From: Muribaculum caecicola
GTDB taxonomy: Bacteria; Bacteroidota; Bacteroidia; Bacteroidales; Muribaculaceae
Reading direction: 5' to 3'
Assembly: GCA_004801635.1 (NCBI GenBank)
Contig: SSTG01000011.1
Location: 1-32,184, forward strand
Length of the DNA stretch: 32,184 bases
Under the pieces are notes generated by a model. It was given only the letters and a program-made list of their open reading frames with translations, searched no databases and had not been told where the DNA came from. The position numbers and the translations under genes are program-made. This document shows, piece after piece, positions 23,403 through 31,783 of this stretch. Within the stretch, counting starts at the first letter, position 1, and each line of letters opens with the position of its first letter.

Positions 23403-24755
23403 TTAGCTTAATTCGGCAATTGCAAGGTTGATTCCTTCTTGCAATATTTTTTGTAATTCTAGTTTTGACGGGTCGGCGTATTCGCAAAGAGCTACGTCTT
23501 CAGGCAATATTTCATATATGCCTAACTGTTCCATCTGGTCAAAATCTTTTGCAATACAGGCTTTTATAAGAAATTCTACCAAAATGTCCATTGGTAGGTA
23601 CTTGTCGTAGATGCCCGACATAATCATGGCTCTTCTGCCACCATGCAGACGTGCGTCCGGGCAGAATTTGCGAGAAATGAAATTTCCTGGAAAAGACCTG
23701 TTTTCACTTAATTTATTTGCAGACAGCGATGCCCAACCCATAAATTCGGTTTTGTCGTCGCCCTCGTCAATAACTGTAATTTGCGTGTATGGGTAATGTA
23801 GCCATCCGTTAAGCTGTTCTAGCTTTCCTGTCAGCACATTCCCTGATATTATTCTGACGTGTTGGTTGCTATTTTTTAACTGTTTTTCAAGTAATGGTTG
23901 CAACGATGCCCCGATAGTGGTTTTTACATAATGGGGTGTTGCAATTTCGTAGCCGGTTATAGCCACTTCGGTACTGAAATCAAGTTCGTTGCTTTTTGCC
24001 AGTTTACCAATGCGCACCAGGGTTGGGAGGTCGAGAGTCCACACAACCTCACCCTTGTTGACCGGCTTTATGTTGGCAATCTGTACGCTTGGGTTACCTG
24101 CCGGGTGCGGACCATTGAATTCTATAACCTCGACATTGTCTATTGCGCTTAATGCCTCGTTGTTGCGAGTGGAAAGATAAACGTTTCCGGATGTGAGTTT
24201 TTTTAGCAGTGAGGCTCCACACTGTATGTAATCCGATTGAGTGTTTATATATTCTTCCCACGACGGGGCCAGTGGTGCGGAGTCGAATGTGGTTATTATA
24301 ATGTCGCGCGGAGTTACTGATGGTCGTGGCACTATGCCAAACGGAACTTGGCGCATAAATGCCCACAAACCGGAATCGAGTAAGAGCTGTTGGGCTTTTT
24401 CCGAGTCGTCAGAATCTTTATAAGGCTTTGCCGCTTCGGGCAAAATATTGTTTTTTTCGTCTGGTTCTACTGATATAAAAAGGAGTTTTCTGCGTTCGCC
24501 ACGGCATACATTGGTAACGGTTCCGCTGATTGGTGATACAATTTTGATATCCGGATACTTTTTGTCAGTAAAAAGTGGTGTACCCTTTAAAACATTGTCG
24601 CCGGGTTTGACCATTGCTTTGGGGGTAATTCCTGGAAAATCGTCAGGTACAATCGCAATTGCTGTATGTGATACTTCCCGGGCTTTTTGGCCGGTTTGGA
24701 TTTCACCACAGAGCTTAATGTCAAGTCCTTTTTTTAATGATATAATTTTGGTCAT
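23403..24755 (-). CDS. nqrA: Na+-translocating NADH:quinone reductase subunit A
   Basis: The peripheral cytoplasmic subunit of Na+-NQR. The 450-residue protein starts MTKIISLKKGLDIKLCG and shows the biotin-carrier-like barrel (MVKPGDNVLKGTPLF, then VSPISGTV) and the central NqrA domain (FNGPHPAGNP). A second in-frame ATG at 24761 would add two residues; 24755 is chosen because it matches the usual start spacing before KKGLDI. First gene of the six-gene nqr operon, divergent from the Crp/Fnr gene. Confidence 0.96.
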   Translation of the reverse strand: MTKIISLKKGLDIKLCGEIQTGQKAREVSHTAIAIVPDDFPGITPKAMVKPGDNVLKGTPLFTDKKYPDIKIVSPISGTVTNVCRGERRKLLFISVEPDEKNNILPEAAKPYKDSDDSEKAQQLLLDSGLWAFMRQVPFGIVPRPSVTPRDIIITTFDSAPLAPSWEEYINTQSDYIQCGASLLKKLTSGNVYLSTRNNEALSAIDNVEVIEFNGPHPAGNPSVQIANIKPVNKGEVVWTLDLPTLVRIGKLAKSNELDFSTEVAITGYEIATPHYVKTTIGASLQPLLEKQLKNSNQHVRIISGNVLTGKLEQLNGWLHYPYTQITVIDEGDDKTEFMGWASLSANKLSENRSFPGNFISRKFCPDARLHGGRRAMIMSGIYDKYLPMDILVEFLIKACIAKDFDQMEQLGIYEILPEDVALCEYADPSKLELQKILQEGINLAIAELS

Positions 24756-25190
24756 GATCATTATGAATAATTTTCTTACTGTAACAGGTCGTTTTTATTC
24801 CTGATAAGAAGAATTGTGTGATTCGATATTTAAATAACCTTAAAATGAGCTATAGAGTTTAGTAAATCATATTGTTTGCAAATATAGCGAATATTTGTCG
24901 AAAATCAGGCGTGCTTGTTGCACAAGCTGTTTGTTGTCGTGAGTTTTTACTTTAATTAGATGCTTTTTTGAAAATATGTATTAGGTTTTGACGCATTTTA
25001 TCAGTGAAAAAGCAATAATTGTCAGAGTTAATTAATTATAAATAAATTTAAAAGAAGCTTTTTAAAAGCATATTTTACTCTAAAAACATATTTCTGATTA
25101 TTTATTTGGTGGCTAATATGTATTAATTGTTTAACTTTGTAGAAATGTTGAATAACATTGTTGCGTGGCATAGAATATTCAAACCGTTTT
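24756..25190. promoter_or_regulatory. Divergent control region of nqr and the Crp/Fnr gene
   Basis: This 435-nt AT-rich region holds the probable nqr -7 element TATATTTG (minus strand, 24879-24886), about 125 nt from nqrA, with no clear -33. A perfect inverted repeat, CAAATAT (24879-24885) and ATATTTG (24891-24897), covers that element. A second, GCTTG-TTGCA-CAAGC, is at 24913-24927. On the plus strand TAACTTTG (25132-25139) with TTTG at 25105-25108 is a candidate Crp gene promoter, although the 23-nt spacer is long. No RNA gene is seen. Confidence 0.5.
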
Positions 25191-25892
25191 ATGATTAGGA
25201 AAAGTACATTAGAAAAAATTATCCAGGAAGACATGTCTGAAATTTGGGCAATTTTGAATGGAGAAGAAAAACGTCTGATAATAGACAATTTTACTATACA
25301 TACTTTTAAGAAAAACCAAATAGTTTATGCAGAACAGGAATCACCTGAATTCCTATGGTGTTTGCTAAAGGGAAAGGTAAAGCTGTATAAGGACGGAATA
25401 GGCGGTCGTCAGCAGATATTGCGTCTGATGCGTCCGGTACAATATTTTGGTTACAGGGCATCGTTTGCTGAAGAACCGTATGTTTCCACTGCGGCGGCAT
25501 TTGAGCCGTCTACGCTGGGCGCTATCCCTATGTCGTTGGTAAAGGAACTTATTCAGGGCAATATAAAGCTTGCGTGGTTCTTTATTCATGAATTATCACG
25601 CAATCTTGGCGGATCTGATACTAAAATAGTAAATCTCACACAGAAACATATACGGGGGCGTTTGGCCGAGGCGCTAATTGCCCTGCTTGAAAGTTACGGG
25701 TTTGAAGAAGACGGAGCCACATTGCGTATATATATGTCGCGTGAAGACTTGGCAAATTTGTCAAATATGACAACATCTAACGCCATACGAACTCTTTCTG
25801 GATTTGTTAATGAGAAACTTATTTTGGTTGACGGTAGGCGCATACAGGTTATAAACGAGTCGGCCCTACGGAAAATAAGCAAATTTGGATAA
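25191..25892 (+). CDS. Crp/Fnr-family transcriptional regulator
   Basis: The 233-residue protein has an N-terminal cyclic-nucleotide-binding-like beta-roll (about 25-115: FTIHTFKKNQIVYAEQE, GKVKLYKDGIGGRQQILRLM), a long dimer helix (to about 150) and a C-terminal winged helix-turn-helix (RIYMSREDLANLSNMTTSNAIRTLSGF, about 180-206). Only one Cys is present in the sensor part (C57), so it is not an FNR-type iron-sulfur sensor; the ligand is unknown. ATG 25191 is preferred over an in-frame TTG at 25158. It is transcribed divergently from nqr and could regulate that operon or itself, which is inference from position. Confidence 0.9.
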   Translation: MIRKSTLEKIIQEDMSEIWAILNGEEKRLIIDNFTIHTFKKNQIVYAEQESPEFLWCLLKGKVKLYKDGIGGRQQILRLMRPVQYFGYRASFAEEPYVSTAAAFEPSTLGAIPMSLVKELIQGNIKLAWFFIHELSRNLGGSDTKIVNLTQKHIRGRLAEALIALLESYGFEEDGATLRIYMSREDLANLSNMTTSNAIRTLSGFVNEKLILVDGRRIQVINESALRKISKFG

Positions 25893-25933
25893 AGTTACGG
25901 TTGTTTGTAATTTCATACGGGAGAGGTGGTGAT

Positions 25934-27094
25934 TTAAGATTTTTCGCTGAAAATGTTATAGGCGTTGTTAAACGCAGTCAGGCCAATGCCAGGTTCAGAG
26001 GTTGGAATTACTCGTCCGTCGGTTACAACGGCACCGTTGAACGGGTCGTTGCTAATCAGCAGGTTACCGTCGAGGTCGGCCCAGTGGGCCATAGGGGAGA
26101 GTTGTGACGCAGCCGATATGGCACATGAAGTTTCTGTCATACAGCCAATCATGACTTTCATTCCAAGCGAATGTGCCAATATGGCCATTTTATAGGCTTC
26201 ATGCATGCCTGTCGATTTCATTAGTTTTATATTTATTCCATTATAAACCTGGTATGCTTTGCTAACATCAGGCAGGCGTTGAATGAATTCGTCTGCTATT
26301 ATGGGGAGCGGACTACGCTCGCTTAGCCATGCAGTTTCGTCAATCATTGTTTTGTCGAACGGTTGTTCAACAAACATGCATCCTTGTTCGGCTAACCAAT
26401 GGCACATTTCTAATGCTTTTTCTTTGTTTACCCATCCTTGATTTGCGTCAACACATATTGGGACGTTTGTTTTCTCTCTTATAATCTTTACAAGAGATTG
26501 GTCGTTGCCAAGTCCCATTTTTATTTTAAGGATTTTGTATTGTGATGCTTCGTCAACTTTTTGTCTAATTATCCGTGGAGTGTCAATTCCTATGGTGAAA
26601 GATGTATGTGGTGCCTTGTCCGGATTTAAACCCCATATTTTGTACCATGGTTGTTGCATTATTTTGCCGAGTAAGTCATGTAATGCTATGTCTACCGATG
26701 CTTTTGCTGCAGGGTTTCCGGAATCGACTGTGTCAACATAATCAAGAATTTCTTCAATACGGAAGGGATCGGTGAATTGTTCTAGGCAAAGTTTTGACAG
26801 GAATTTACAGGCCGATTCAACACTCTCGCCAAGATAAGGAGGCATAGATGCCTCGCCATATCCGGTAATGCCGTCGTAATGCAGCCTTACAAGTACGTCA
26901 GGGGTGGTAGTGCGTGACGACCGAGCCAAATTAAATGCATGTTTGAGTTTAAGTGGGTAGGGTGCAAATTCAAGTGAGAGTCTGGAGCTTGACGCTTTAT
27001 GCCAGGAGCCAGGTATGGCTAAAGCGGAGAAGCCGGATGTGGCAATGCCTAATGTGGAAAAAAGAGATGTTTTAAAAAAATTCCTGCGGTTCAT
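25934..27094 (-). CDS. Exported dipeptide epimerase, enolase superfamily (L-Ala-D/L-Glu type)
   Basis: Epimerises the C-terminal residue of a dipeptide, probably L-Ala-D-Glu from peptidoglycan, to a form that can be degraded. The 386-residue protein has a Tat-like signal (RRNFFKTSLF, 3-12, then a hydrophobic stretch). The muconate-lactonizing subgroup residues are in place: K190 and K192 (KIKMG), metal ligands D216 (VDANQG), E243 (VEQP) and D268 (ADE), K290 (INIKLMKS) and a late DLDG motif. The Lys pair and DxD-type motif point to dipeptide epimerases rather than mandelate racemases. It lies 78 nt after phoA with a terminator hairpin between. The gene ends 41 nt from the convergent Crp gene. 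Confidence 0.85.
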   Translation of the reverse strand: MNRRNFFKTSLFSTLGIATSGFSALAIPGSWHKASSSRLSLEFAPYPLKLKHAFNLARSSRTTTPDVLVRLHYDGITGYGEASMPPYLGESVESACKFLSKLCLEQFTDPFRIEEILDYVDTVDSGNPAAKASVDIALHDLLGKIMQQPWYKIWGLNPDKAPHTSFTIGIDTPRIIRQKVDEASQYKILKIKMGLGNDQSLVKIIREKTNVPICVDANQGWVNKEKALEMCHWLAEQGCMFVEQPFDKTMIDETAWLSERSPLPIIADEFIQRLPDVSKAYQVYNGINIKLMKSTGMHEAYKMAILAHSLGMKVMIGCMTETSCAISAASQLSPMAHWADLDGNLLISNDPFNGAVVTDGRVIPTSEPGIGLTAFNNAYNIFSEKS

Positions 27095-27114
27095 AATCTG
27101 GTTTGTGTTATAAA

Positions 27115-27153
27115 AAAAGATTATACAGAACCTTATGTTTTGTATAATCTTTT
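27115..27153 (-). terminator. AT-rich terminator after phoA
   Basis: AAAAGATTATACAGAAC (27115-27131) pairs with GTTTTGTATAATCTTTT (27137-27153), 16 of 17 positions matched, with a CTTAT loop. Read on the minus strand the stem is followed by a T-run (TTTTATAA). It begins 20 nt after the phoA stop, so it separates the reductase-GH51-phoA transcript from the epimerase gene. Confidence 0.7.
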
Positions 27154-27172
27154 AAACGTTGATTGTGCCGAA

Positions 27173-28537
27173 TTATTGGCATGCTTTTAGAATAAGTTCC
27201 GGAATATGGGTATTGTCGAGCACTCCTTTAAAGTTTTCTGCTCCTTGGCCAATGGCAAATACCGGAACCGGGCTGCCTATATGGTAGTCTATTATGTAAT
27301 CGTAACCTGCGTGATAGGCAAAAATTTCGAATACGGTAGATGCAAATTTGTCGAATGTCTGGTACAGGCCTTTTTCTTCATTTGCCGAAAAATTTTTAAA
27401 TACCTGTTCAAATAATTGTTCAAGTTGCTTGGTCTGTTTTTCATTGACAGGTATTGTACTCCAAAACCCCATTTTGTCGGCAAGAATTTGTTTCATTTCA
27501 CTCCATGTTATTGATTTCTTTTCTGAATAAAGTTTATTGCAGAATAAACCGAACATGTATTTGCTTATTCGTTGCTGGTCAACATAATCCATATTCCCTT
27601 TTCGATGGCCTATTGTAAATCCGCTTGTGTCGTGGTCGGCGGTTATAACAATCAGGGTTTCATCGGGGTGTGACAGATAGTAGTTGTATGCCTGCTGTAT
27701 CGCATCCTGGAAGTTAATTATCTCCTTTATTATTGTAGAACCGTCTTTTGAGTGTCCGGCATAGTCAATATTGCCACCTTCGATCATCATGAAAAATTTG
27801 TCTGGCGACTGTGTATTCAGGTGGTTTATACCTATGGCTGTCATTTCTGAAAGGCTAAACTCCATCAGTGAGTCAATGGCATGTCCTATATGGTAGTTGG
27901 CTTTTTGTGGAATAACCAGTAGCTTGTTCCCTTTATGGCATTCTATACTGTCGGCAATTTGAACAATATCGTAGCCTGCATTTCGAAACATTGTTTTGAG
28001 CTCGTTAGAAAAATAGTCTTTGCCGCCTGAGTGGAAACCGGAACCGGCAAGATATTGGAACCCGCTTTTTAATGCGTCGGATGTTATTTCCTTATACATT
28101 TTCCTACTCGGCTGGTGCGAATAAAATGCTGCAGGTGTTGCATCGTCTAACGATACGGATGTTACTATGCCTACACCCCATCCGTTTTCTTTTAAACGTG
28201 AGGCTATGGATTTATAGGCTGTAGTGCTGTCGGCAGAAAGTCCGACATGACCGTTCTTGGTTTTTTTGCCGCAGGCCAGGGCTGTCCCGGCGGCGGCAGA
28301 GTCGGTTATGGGCGACGATTGTGAATGTGTATAGCAAAAAGTTGCATATGGGAATGTGGTCATTAGCAGCGGAGTGGTGTTTTTTGCTACTTGACTGTTG
28401 TAGAATTCTGTTGCTGCAACATGGCCTAAGCCCATTCCGTCGCCTATGAAATAAAACACGTATTTAGCCTGACTGTGGGCCATAGCCGTTACGGCTATGG
28501 CCCACAGTGCTGAGAGTATGAATTTCTTATATCGCAT
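27173..28537 (-). CDS. phoA: Alkaline phosphatase, exported
   Basis: A zinc and magnesium phosphomonoesterase for releasing phosphate outside the cytoplasm. The 454-residue protein has a Sec signal ending TAMAHSQA (about 1-24), the metal ligand D33 in FIGDGMG, the nucleophile S80 in ITDSAAAGTALACG, MIEGGNIDYAGH, TADHDTSGF for further metal ligands, and H in YHIGSPVPVFA near the end. It lies 6 nt after GH51 and is the last gene of that operon. The signal-peptide codons contain an 18-bp perfect inverted repeat, listed separately. Confidence 0.94.
   Translation of the reverse strand: MRYKKFILSALWAIAVTAMAHSQAKYVFYFIGDGMGLGHVAATEFYNSQVAKNTTPLLMTTFPYATFCYTHSQSSPITDSAAAGTALACGKKTKNGHVGLSADSTTAYKSIASRLKENGWGVGIVTSVSLDDATPAAFYSHQPSRKMYKEITSDALKSGFQYLAGSGFHSGGKDYFSNELKTMFRNAGYDIVQIADSIECHKGNKLLVIPQKANYHIGHAIDSLMEFSLSEMTAIGINHLNTQSPDKFFMMIEGGNIDYAGHSKDGSTIIKEIINFQDAIQQAYNYYLSHPDETLIVITADHDTSGFTIGHRKGNMDYVDQQRISKYMFGLFCNKLYSEKKSITWSEMKQILADKMGFWSTIPVNEKQTKQLEQLFEQVFKNFSANEEKGLYQTFDKFASTVFEIFAYHAGYDYIIDYHIGSPVPVFAIGQGAENFKGVLDNTHIPELILKACQ
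28472..28508. repeat. Perfect 18-bp inverted repeat in the phoA signal-peptide codons
   Basis: ACTGTGGGCCATAGCCGT (28472-28489) and ACGGCTATGGCCCACAGT (28491-28508) are exact reverse complements around a single T at 28490. The 37-nt palindrome covers codons 10-22 of phoA (ALWAIAVTAMAHS), about 30 nt into the coding sequence, and would fold as a GC-rich hairpin of 17 bp with a 3-nt loop. Confidence 0.93.
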
Positions 28538-28543
28538 ATAAAA

Positions 28544-30508
28544 TTATTTGATTGGTTTTGTCTTAACCCTGGCAACGATAAACGACCGTGGCGGAAGGTT
28601 TAGGTCAAGAGATTGGCCAATGGCTGGTAGCTGTGACATGTGTGGAACCACTTTTTCCGCATCAAGGGAGTTTGTGGACAAAAGGTTATTGTCCTGTAAC
28701 ATGTACATAACGCCATCTGACAGGGTGTTTTTCTTGAGCCCTTTTATTGCAAACGAGGCATTGTATTCTTTATTGTTTGCATTTACAATCTTTATTATTA
28801 TCTCGCCTGTAGCCTTGTCTGTAGTTGCAGAGGCATATATGCTGTCTTGGCCGGTTACTGGTTTTCCGTTGTTTGTCAATGGCACTACGTCTGTACCGGG
28901 GTTCATGGCATATAATTGCTGTACATAATAGTTTGGCGTGCGCATTGAACGCAGGTTGTCATACCATATCATGTCGGGATTCCATTGCCAGGCATCGACA
29001 TGGGCAAATAACGGGGCGTATGTTGCAAGGCGCACAATGTCGGCATTGCGTTCGAGGCCGGTCATAAAGGCTGCTTCGGAAAGGGCAGATAAAAAGTTGT
29101 TGGCTTTCTGGGTTTCTTTATGGTGTGAGGCATATTCTCCAGCAAACACTTTGGGGCCTTTGCGGTCGTAGTTGTCATATCGGGCTGCGTTTGAAAAGAA
29201 CCATTCTGGCGACATGTAATAGTGTTCGTCAACAAGGTCTACACCAAGGCGTTTCATTTCAGGCCAAAGATAGTCGAAACGGTCACCTGATGCCGATGGA
29301 CCGGACGAGCCTACCAGCTGTATGTCGGGATATTTCTGACGGATGGCTTTTGCAAACACTTCTAGACGTTTAGGGTAAACTTTGCCCCATTGCTCGTTAC
29401 CCACGGCAAGCATTTTGAGTCCGAATGGTGCAGGATGTCCCATTTGGGCACGTACTTTTCCCCAAACAGAGGTGGTGTCGCCGTTGGCAAATTCAATCAG
29501 GTCGAGTGCGTCCTGTACGTACGGCTGTAACGAATCCATTGGTACTACTTCGTTGCTTTCATACTGACACGACAATCCGCAGCTGATTACAGGTAGCGGT
29601 TCTGCGCCAAGGTCTTCGGCAAGTTGAAAATATTCAAAAAATCCTAGTCCGTATGTTTGGAAATAGTCGGGGAATGCTTTGTGTTTGAATGTGTAGTTCC
29701 ACCGGTTTTCGTTTAAAGGACGGTTTTCTACCGGGCCTACTGAATTTTTCCACTGATAACGGGTTGCAAGGGAGTTCCCTTCTATTATACATCCGCCAGG
29801 GAAACGAAAAACACCCGGGTTTAGATCGTATAAAGCCTGGGCCAGGTCGCGTCGCAAGCCTCCGGGGCGGTTTTTCCATGTATTGGCTGGGAACATGGAT
29901 ATGTGGTCAAAATCGACAGTTCCGCGGTCCTGTACAACAAGCCTTATCCGGTTATGCGCTTCTGTATACGCAGGTTTTATCTCTACAGAATATTTTTTCC
30001 ATTCGCTACCACTTACATTTACCGTTTTTACAACCGGGTTTGAGCCGTCTGGGCGTACAACCTGTACGGATATTTTTATTGGTTTGGCTGATTTTGTACG
30101 GGCGTAAAATGTAAGATTGTAGCTTTCGTCTTTTTTAAGGCCTATTCCTCTGAAGCCTTCATTGTCAATGCCGGCACGAAGCAGACGGCCGTCGTTTGTT
30201 ATGCGCACATAATGAGGATTGCGGTCAAAGCACGGGCTTTCGCTCTCAATGCTGACTTTGCCGAATGGCTGCCAACCGGTGAAAGCATCTGGAAATTCAA
30301 ACGATCGGTTTTTAATTAGTTCGGCATACAGCCCTCCGTCGGCAGCAAAATTGATGTCTTCAAAAAATATGCCGTACATTGCCGGGTTTACCGAAGCTAC
30401 AGGTTTGGAAATGTCTATTGTAAAATTGTATTGCTGTTCTGGTTTTTGTGCCATGGCCATAAAGGTCATGGATAATGTAGCGGTTAAAATAATGTTTTTT
30501 AATTTCAT
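28544..30508 (-). CDS. Exported alpha-L-arabinofuranosidase, GH51
   Basis: Removes terminal arabinofuranose from arabinan, arabinoxylan or arabinogalactan side chains. The 654-residue protein has a Sec signal (about 1-20), an N-terminal GH51 motif (MYGIFFEDINFAADGGLY), a carbohydrate-binding-like beta insert at about 70-205 (WQPFGKVSIES to FDHISMFP), then the TIM barrel with acid/base E372 in AVGNEQWG and nucleophile E458 in VFAGEYASH, and a C-terminal beta domain. Its gene lies 5 nt after the reductase gene and 6 nt before phoA. No SusC/SusD or sensor is adjacent, so it is not in a typical polysaccharide utilisation locus within this window. Confidence 0.92.
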   Translation of the reverse strand: MKLKNIILTATLSMTFMAMAQKPEQQYNFTIDISKPVASVNPAMYGIFFEDINFAADGGLYAELIKNRSFEFPDAFTGWQPFGKVSIESESPCFDRNPHYVRITNDGRLLRAGIDNEGFRGIGLKKDESYNLTFYARTKSAKPIKISVQVVRPDGSNPVVKTVNVSGSEWKKYSVEIKPAYTEAHNRIRLVVQDRGTVDFDHISMFPANTWKNRPGGLRRDLAQALYDLNPGVFRFPGGCIIEGNSLATRYQWKNSVGPVENRPLNENRWNYTFKHKAFPDYFQTYGLGFFEYFQLAEDLGAEPLPVISCGLSCQYESNEVVPMDSLQPYVQDALDLIEFANGDTTSVWGKVRAQMGHPAPFGLKMLAVGNEQWGKVYPKRLEVFAKAIRQKYPDIQLVGSSGPSASGDRFDYLWPEMKRLGVDLVDEHYYMSPEWFFSNAARYDNYDRKGPKVFAGEYASHHKETQKANNFLSALSEAAFMTGLERNADIVRLATYAPLFAHVDAWQWNPDMIWYDNLRSMRTPNYYVQQLYAMNPGTDVVPLTNNGKPVTGQDSIYASATTDKATGEIIIKIVNANNKEYNASFAIKGLKKNTLSDGVMYMLQDNNLLSTNSLDAEKVVPHMSQLPAIGQSLDLNLPPRSFIVARVKTKPIK

Positions 30509-30513
30509 GGCTT

Positions 30514-31506
30514 TTATATTTGGTCTATTATATCAAGTTCTTCCTGGGTAAACGATATGTTTTCTGCCGATTTAACGGTGTCTAAAAGTTGTTCAGGCGA
30601 GCTGCTGCCTACAATTGCCGATGTAACACCTTGATGTGCCAGCACCCACGACACGGCCATTTGGGCAAGTGTCTGTCCGCGTTTGCAGGCAAGTTCAGAA
30701 AGCTTTTGTATGCGTGCAATTAGTTCGGGTGTAATTTGGTCTGTGTTAAGGAACTTGCTGTTTGTAGCTCTGGAATCTTGTGGAATTCCGTTTAAATACC
30801 TGTTGGTCAATAAACCTTGGGCAAGTGGAGAAAAAGCAATGAATCCAACTCCGGCATCTATGGATGCCTGAAGTTTGCCTGAACTGACTGATTCGCGGTC
30901 GAAAATGTTTAGCCTGTCTTGAAAAAGCAGACAATGGCATCCGTGGTTTTCAAGGAAGGCGTAGGCATATTCTTCGGCTTGGCGCGGCCAGCGTGAAATG
31001 CCGGCATATAAGGCTTTTCCTTGGCGCACAATGTCGACAAGTGCTGTCAGTGTCTCGTCCATCGGTGTTTCCGGGTCGAAGCGATGGCTGTAAAAAACGT
31101 CAACATAGTCAAGCCCCATTCGTTTCAGCGACTGGTCAAGAGAGGCCATAAGGTATTTTCTGGACCCCCAGTTCCCATAAGGTCCAGGCCACATGTCGTA
31201 ACCGGCTTTAGTTGAAATAAACATTTCGTCGCGGTACGGTTTGAAATCCGATTTGAATATTTTTCCGAAAGTTTCTTCAGCCGAACCGTATGGAGGCCCG
31301 TAGTTGTTGGCTAGGTCGAACGATGTTATGCCGTTGTCGAATGCGGTGTGCATTATTGCCCTGGATTTGTATATAGGCGATGTCGCTCCGAAATTATGCC
31401 AGAAACCAAGCGAAATTTTTGATAGCAATATGCCGCTGCGTCCGCAGCGCTCCATTTGGGCGCTATCGTAGCGTGTTGGTGACGCTGAATATGGAGGTTC
31501 AATCAT
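30514..31506 (-). CDS. Aldo/keto reductase, YghZ-like
   Basis: An NADPH-dependent carbonyl reductase of the AKR superfamily, resembling E. coli YghZ (L-glyceraldehyde 3-phosphate reductase) and potassium-channel beta subunits. The 330-residue protein has the catalytic tetrad D64 (SFDLANNYG), Y69, K100 (STKAGYDM) and H141 (FYSHRFDP), and the cofactor loop AIVGSSSPEQLLDT near the C-terminus. No signal peptide, so it is cytoplasmic. It leads the operon with GH51 and phoA. A TATATTTG -7 element lies at 31561-31568. The sugar or aldehyde substrate is not known. Confidence 0.92.
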   Translation of the reverse strand: MIEPPYSASPTRYDSAQMERCGRSGILLSKISLGFWHNFGATSPIYKSRAIMHTAFDNGITSFDLANNYGPPYGSAEETFGKIFKSDFKPYRDEMFISTKAGYDMWPGPYGNWGSRKYLMASLDQSLKRMGLDYVDVFYSHRFDPETPMDETLTALVDIVRQGKALYAGISRWPRQAEEYAYAFLENHGCHCLLFQDRLNIFDRESVSSGKLQASIDAGVGFIAFSPLAQGLLTNRYLNGIPQDSRATNSKFLNTDQITPELIARIQKLSELACKRGQTLAQMAVSWVLAHQGVTSAIVGSSSPEQLLDTVKSAENISFTQEELDIIDQI

Positions 31507-31783
31507 GGTTTATTTATTGAGTAGGTATTCGTAGTTGTTGAATAGTGGTTATATATTAGGCAAATATAATACAAAAATCAGACTGAAAATTTGAAATAAT
31601 TGTTAAATGCCTGTGATTACAATATTTTATTAAGGTTCTATTGTGGTTCGTTGTTTAAAATTAATAAGGTTGTCCGTTGCCATGGCAGCCGTGTCAGCGA
31701 CTACGGTTGTGTCAGCAGTTTCTTTATGCTTAGACTTGCTTTTCTTCAATGATTCGGTAAAATTTGAGGTTGTTCAGCCTTGG
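31507..31783. promoter_or_regulatory. Intergenic region between the reductase operon and the IS
   Basis: On the minus strand TATATTTG (31561-31568) is a -7 candidate about 55 nt from the reductase ATG, with no clear -33. The part from 31640 to 31783 belongs to, or flanks, the insertion sequence; no terminal inverted repeat can be assigned because the other end is outside the window. Confidence 0.4.

Noticed and set aside
28544..30508. A polysaccharide utilisation locus around GH51
   Set aside because: No SusC, SusD, hybrid two-component sensor or anti-sigma gene lies in the flanks.
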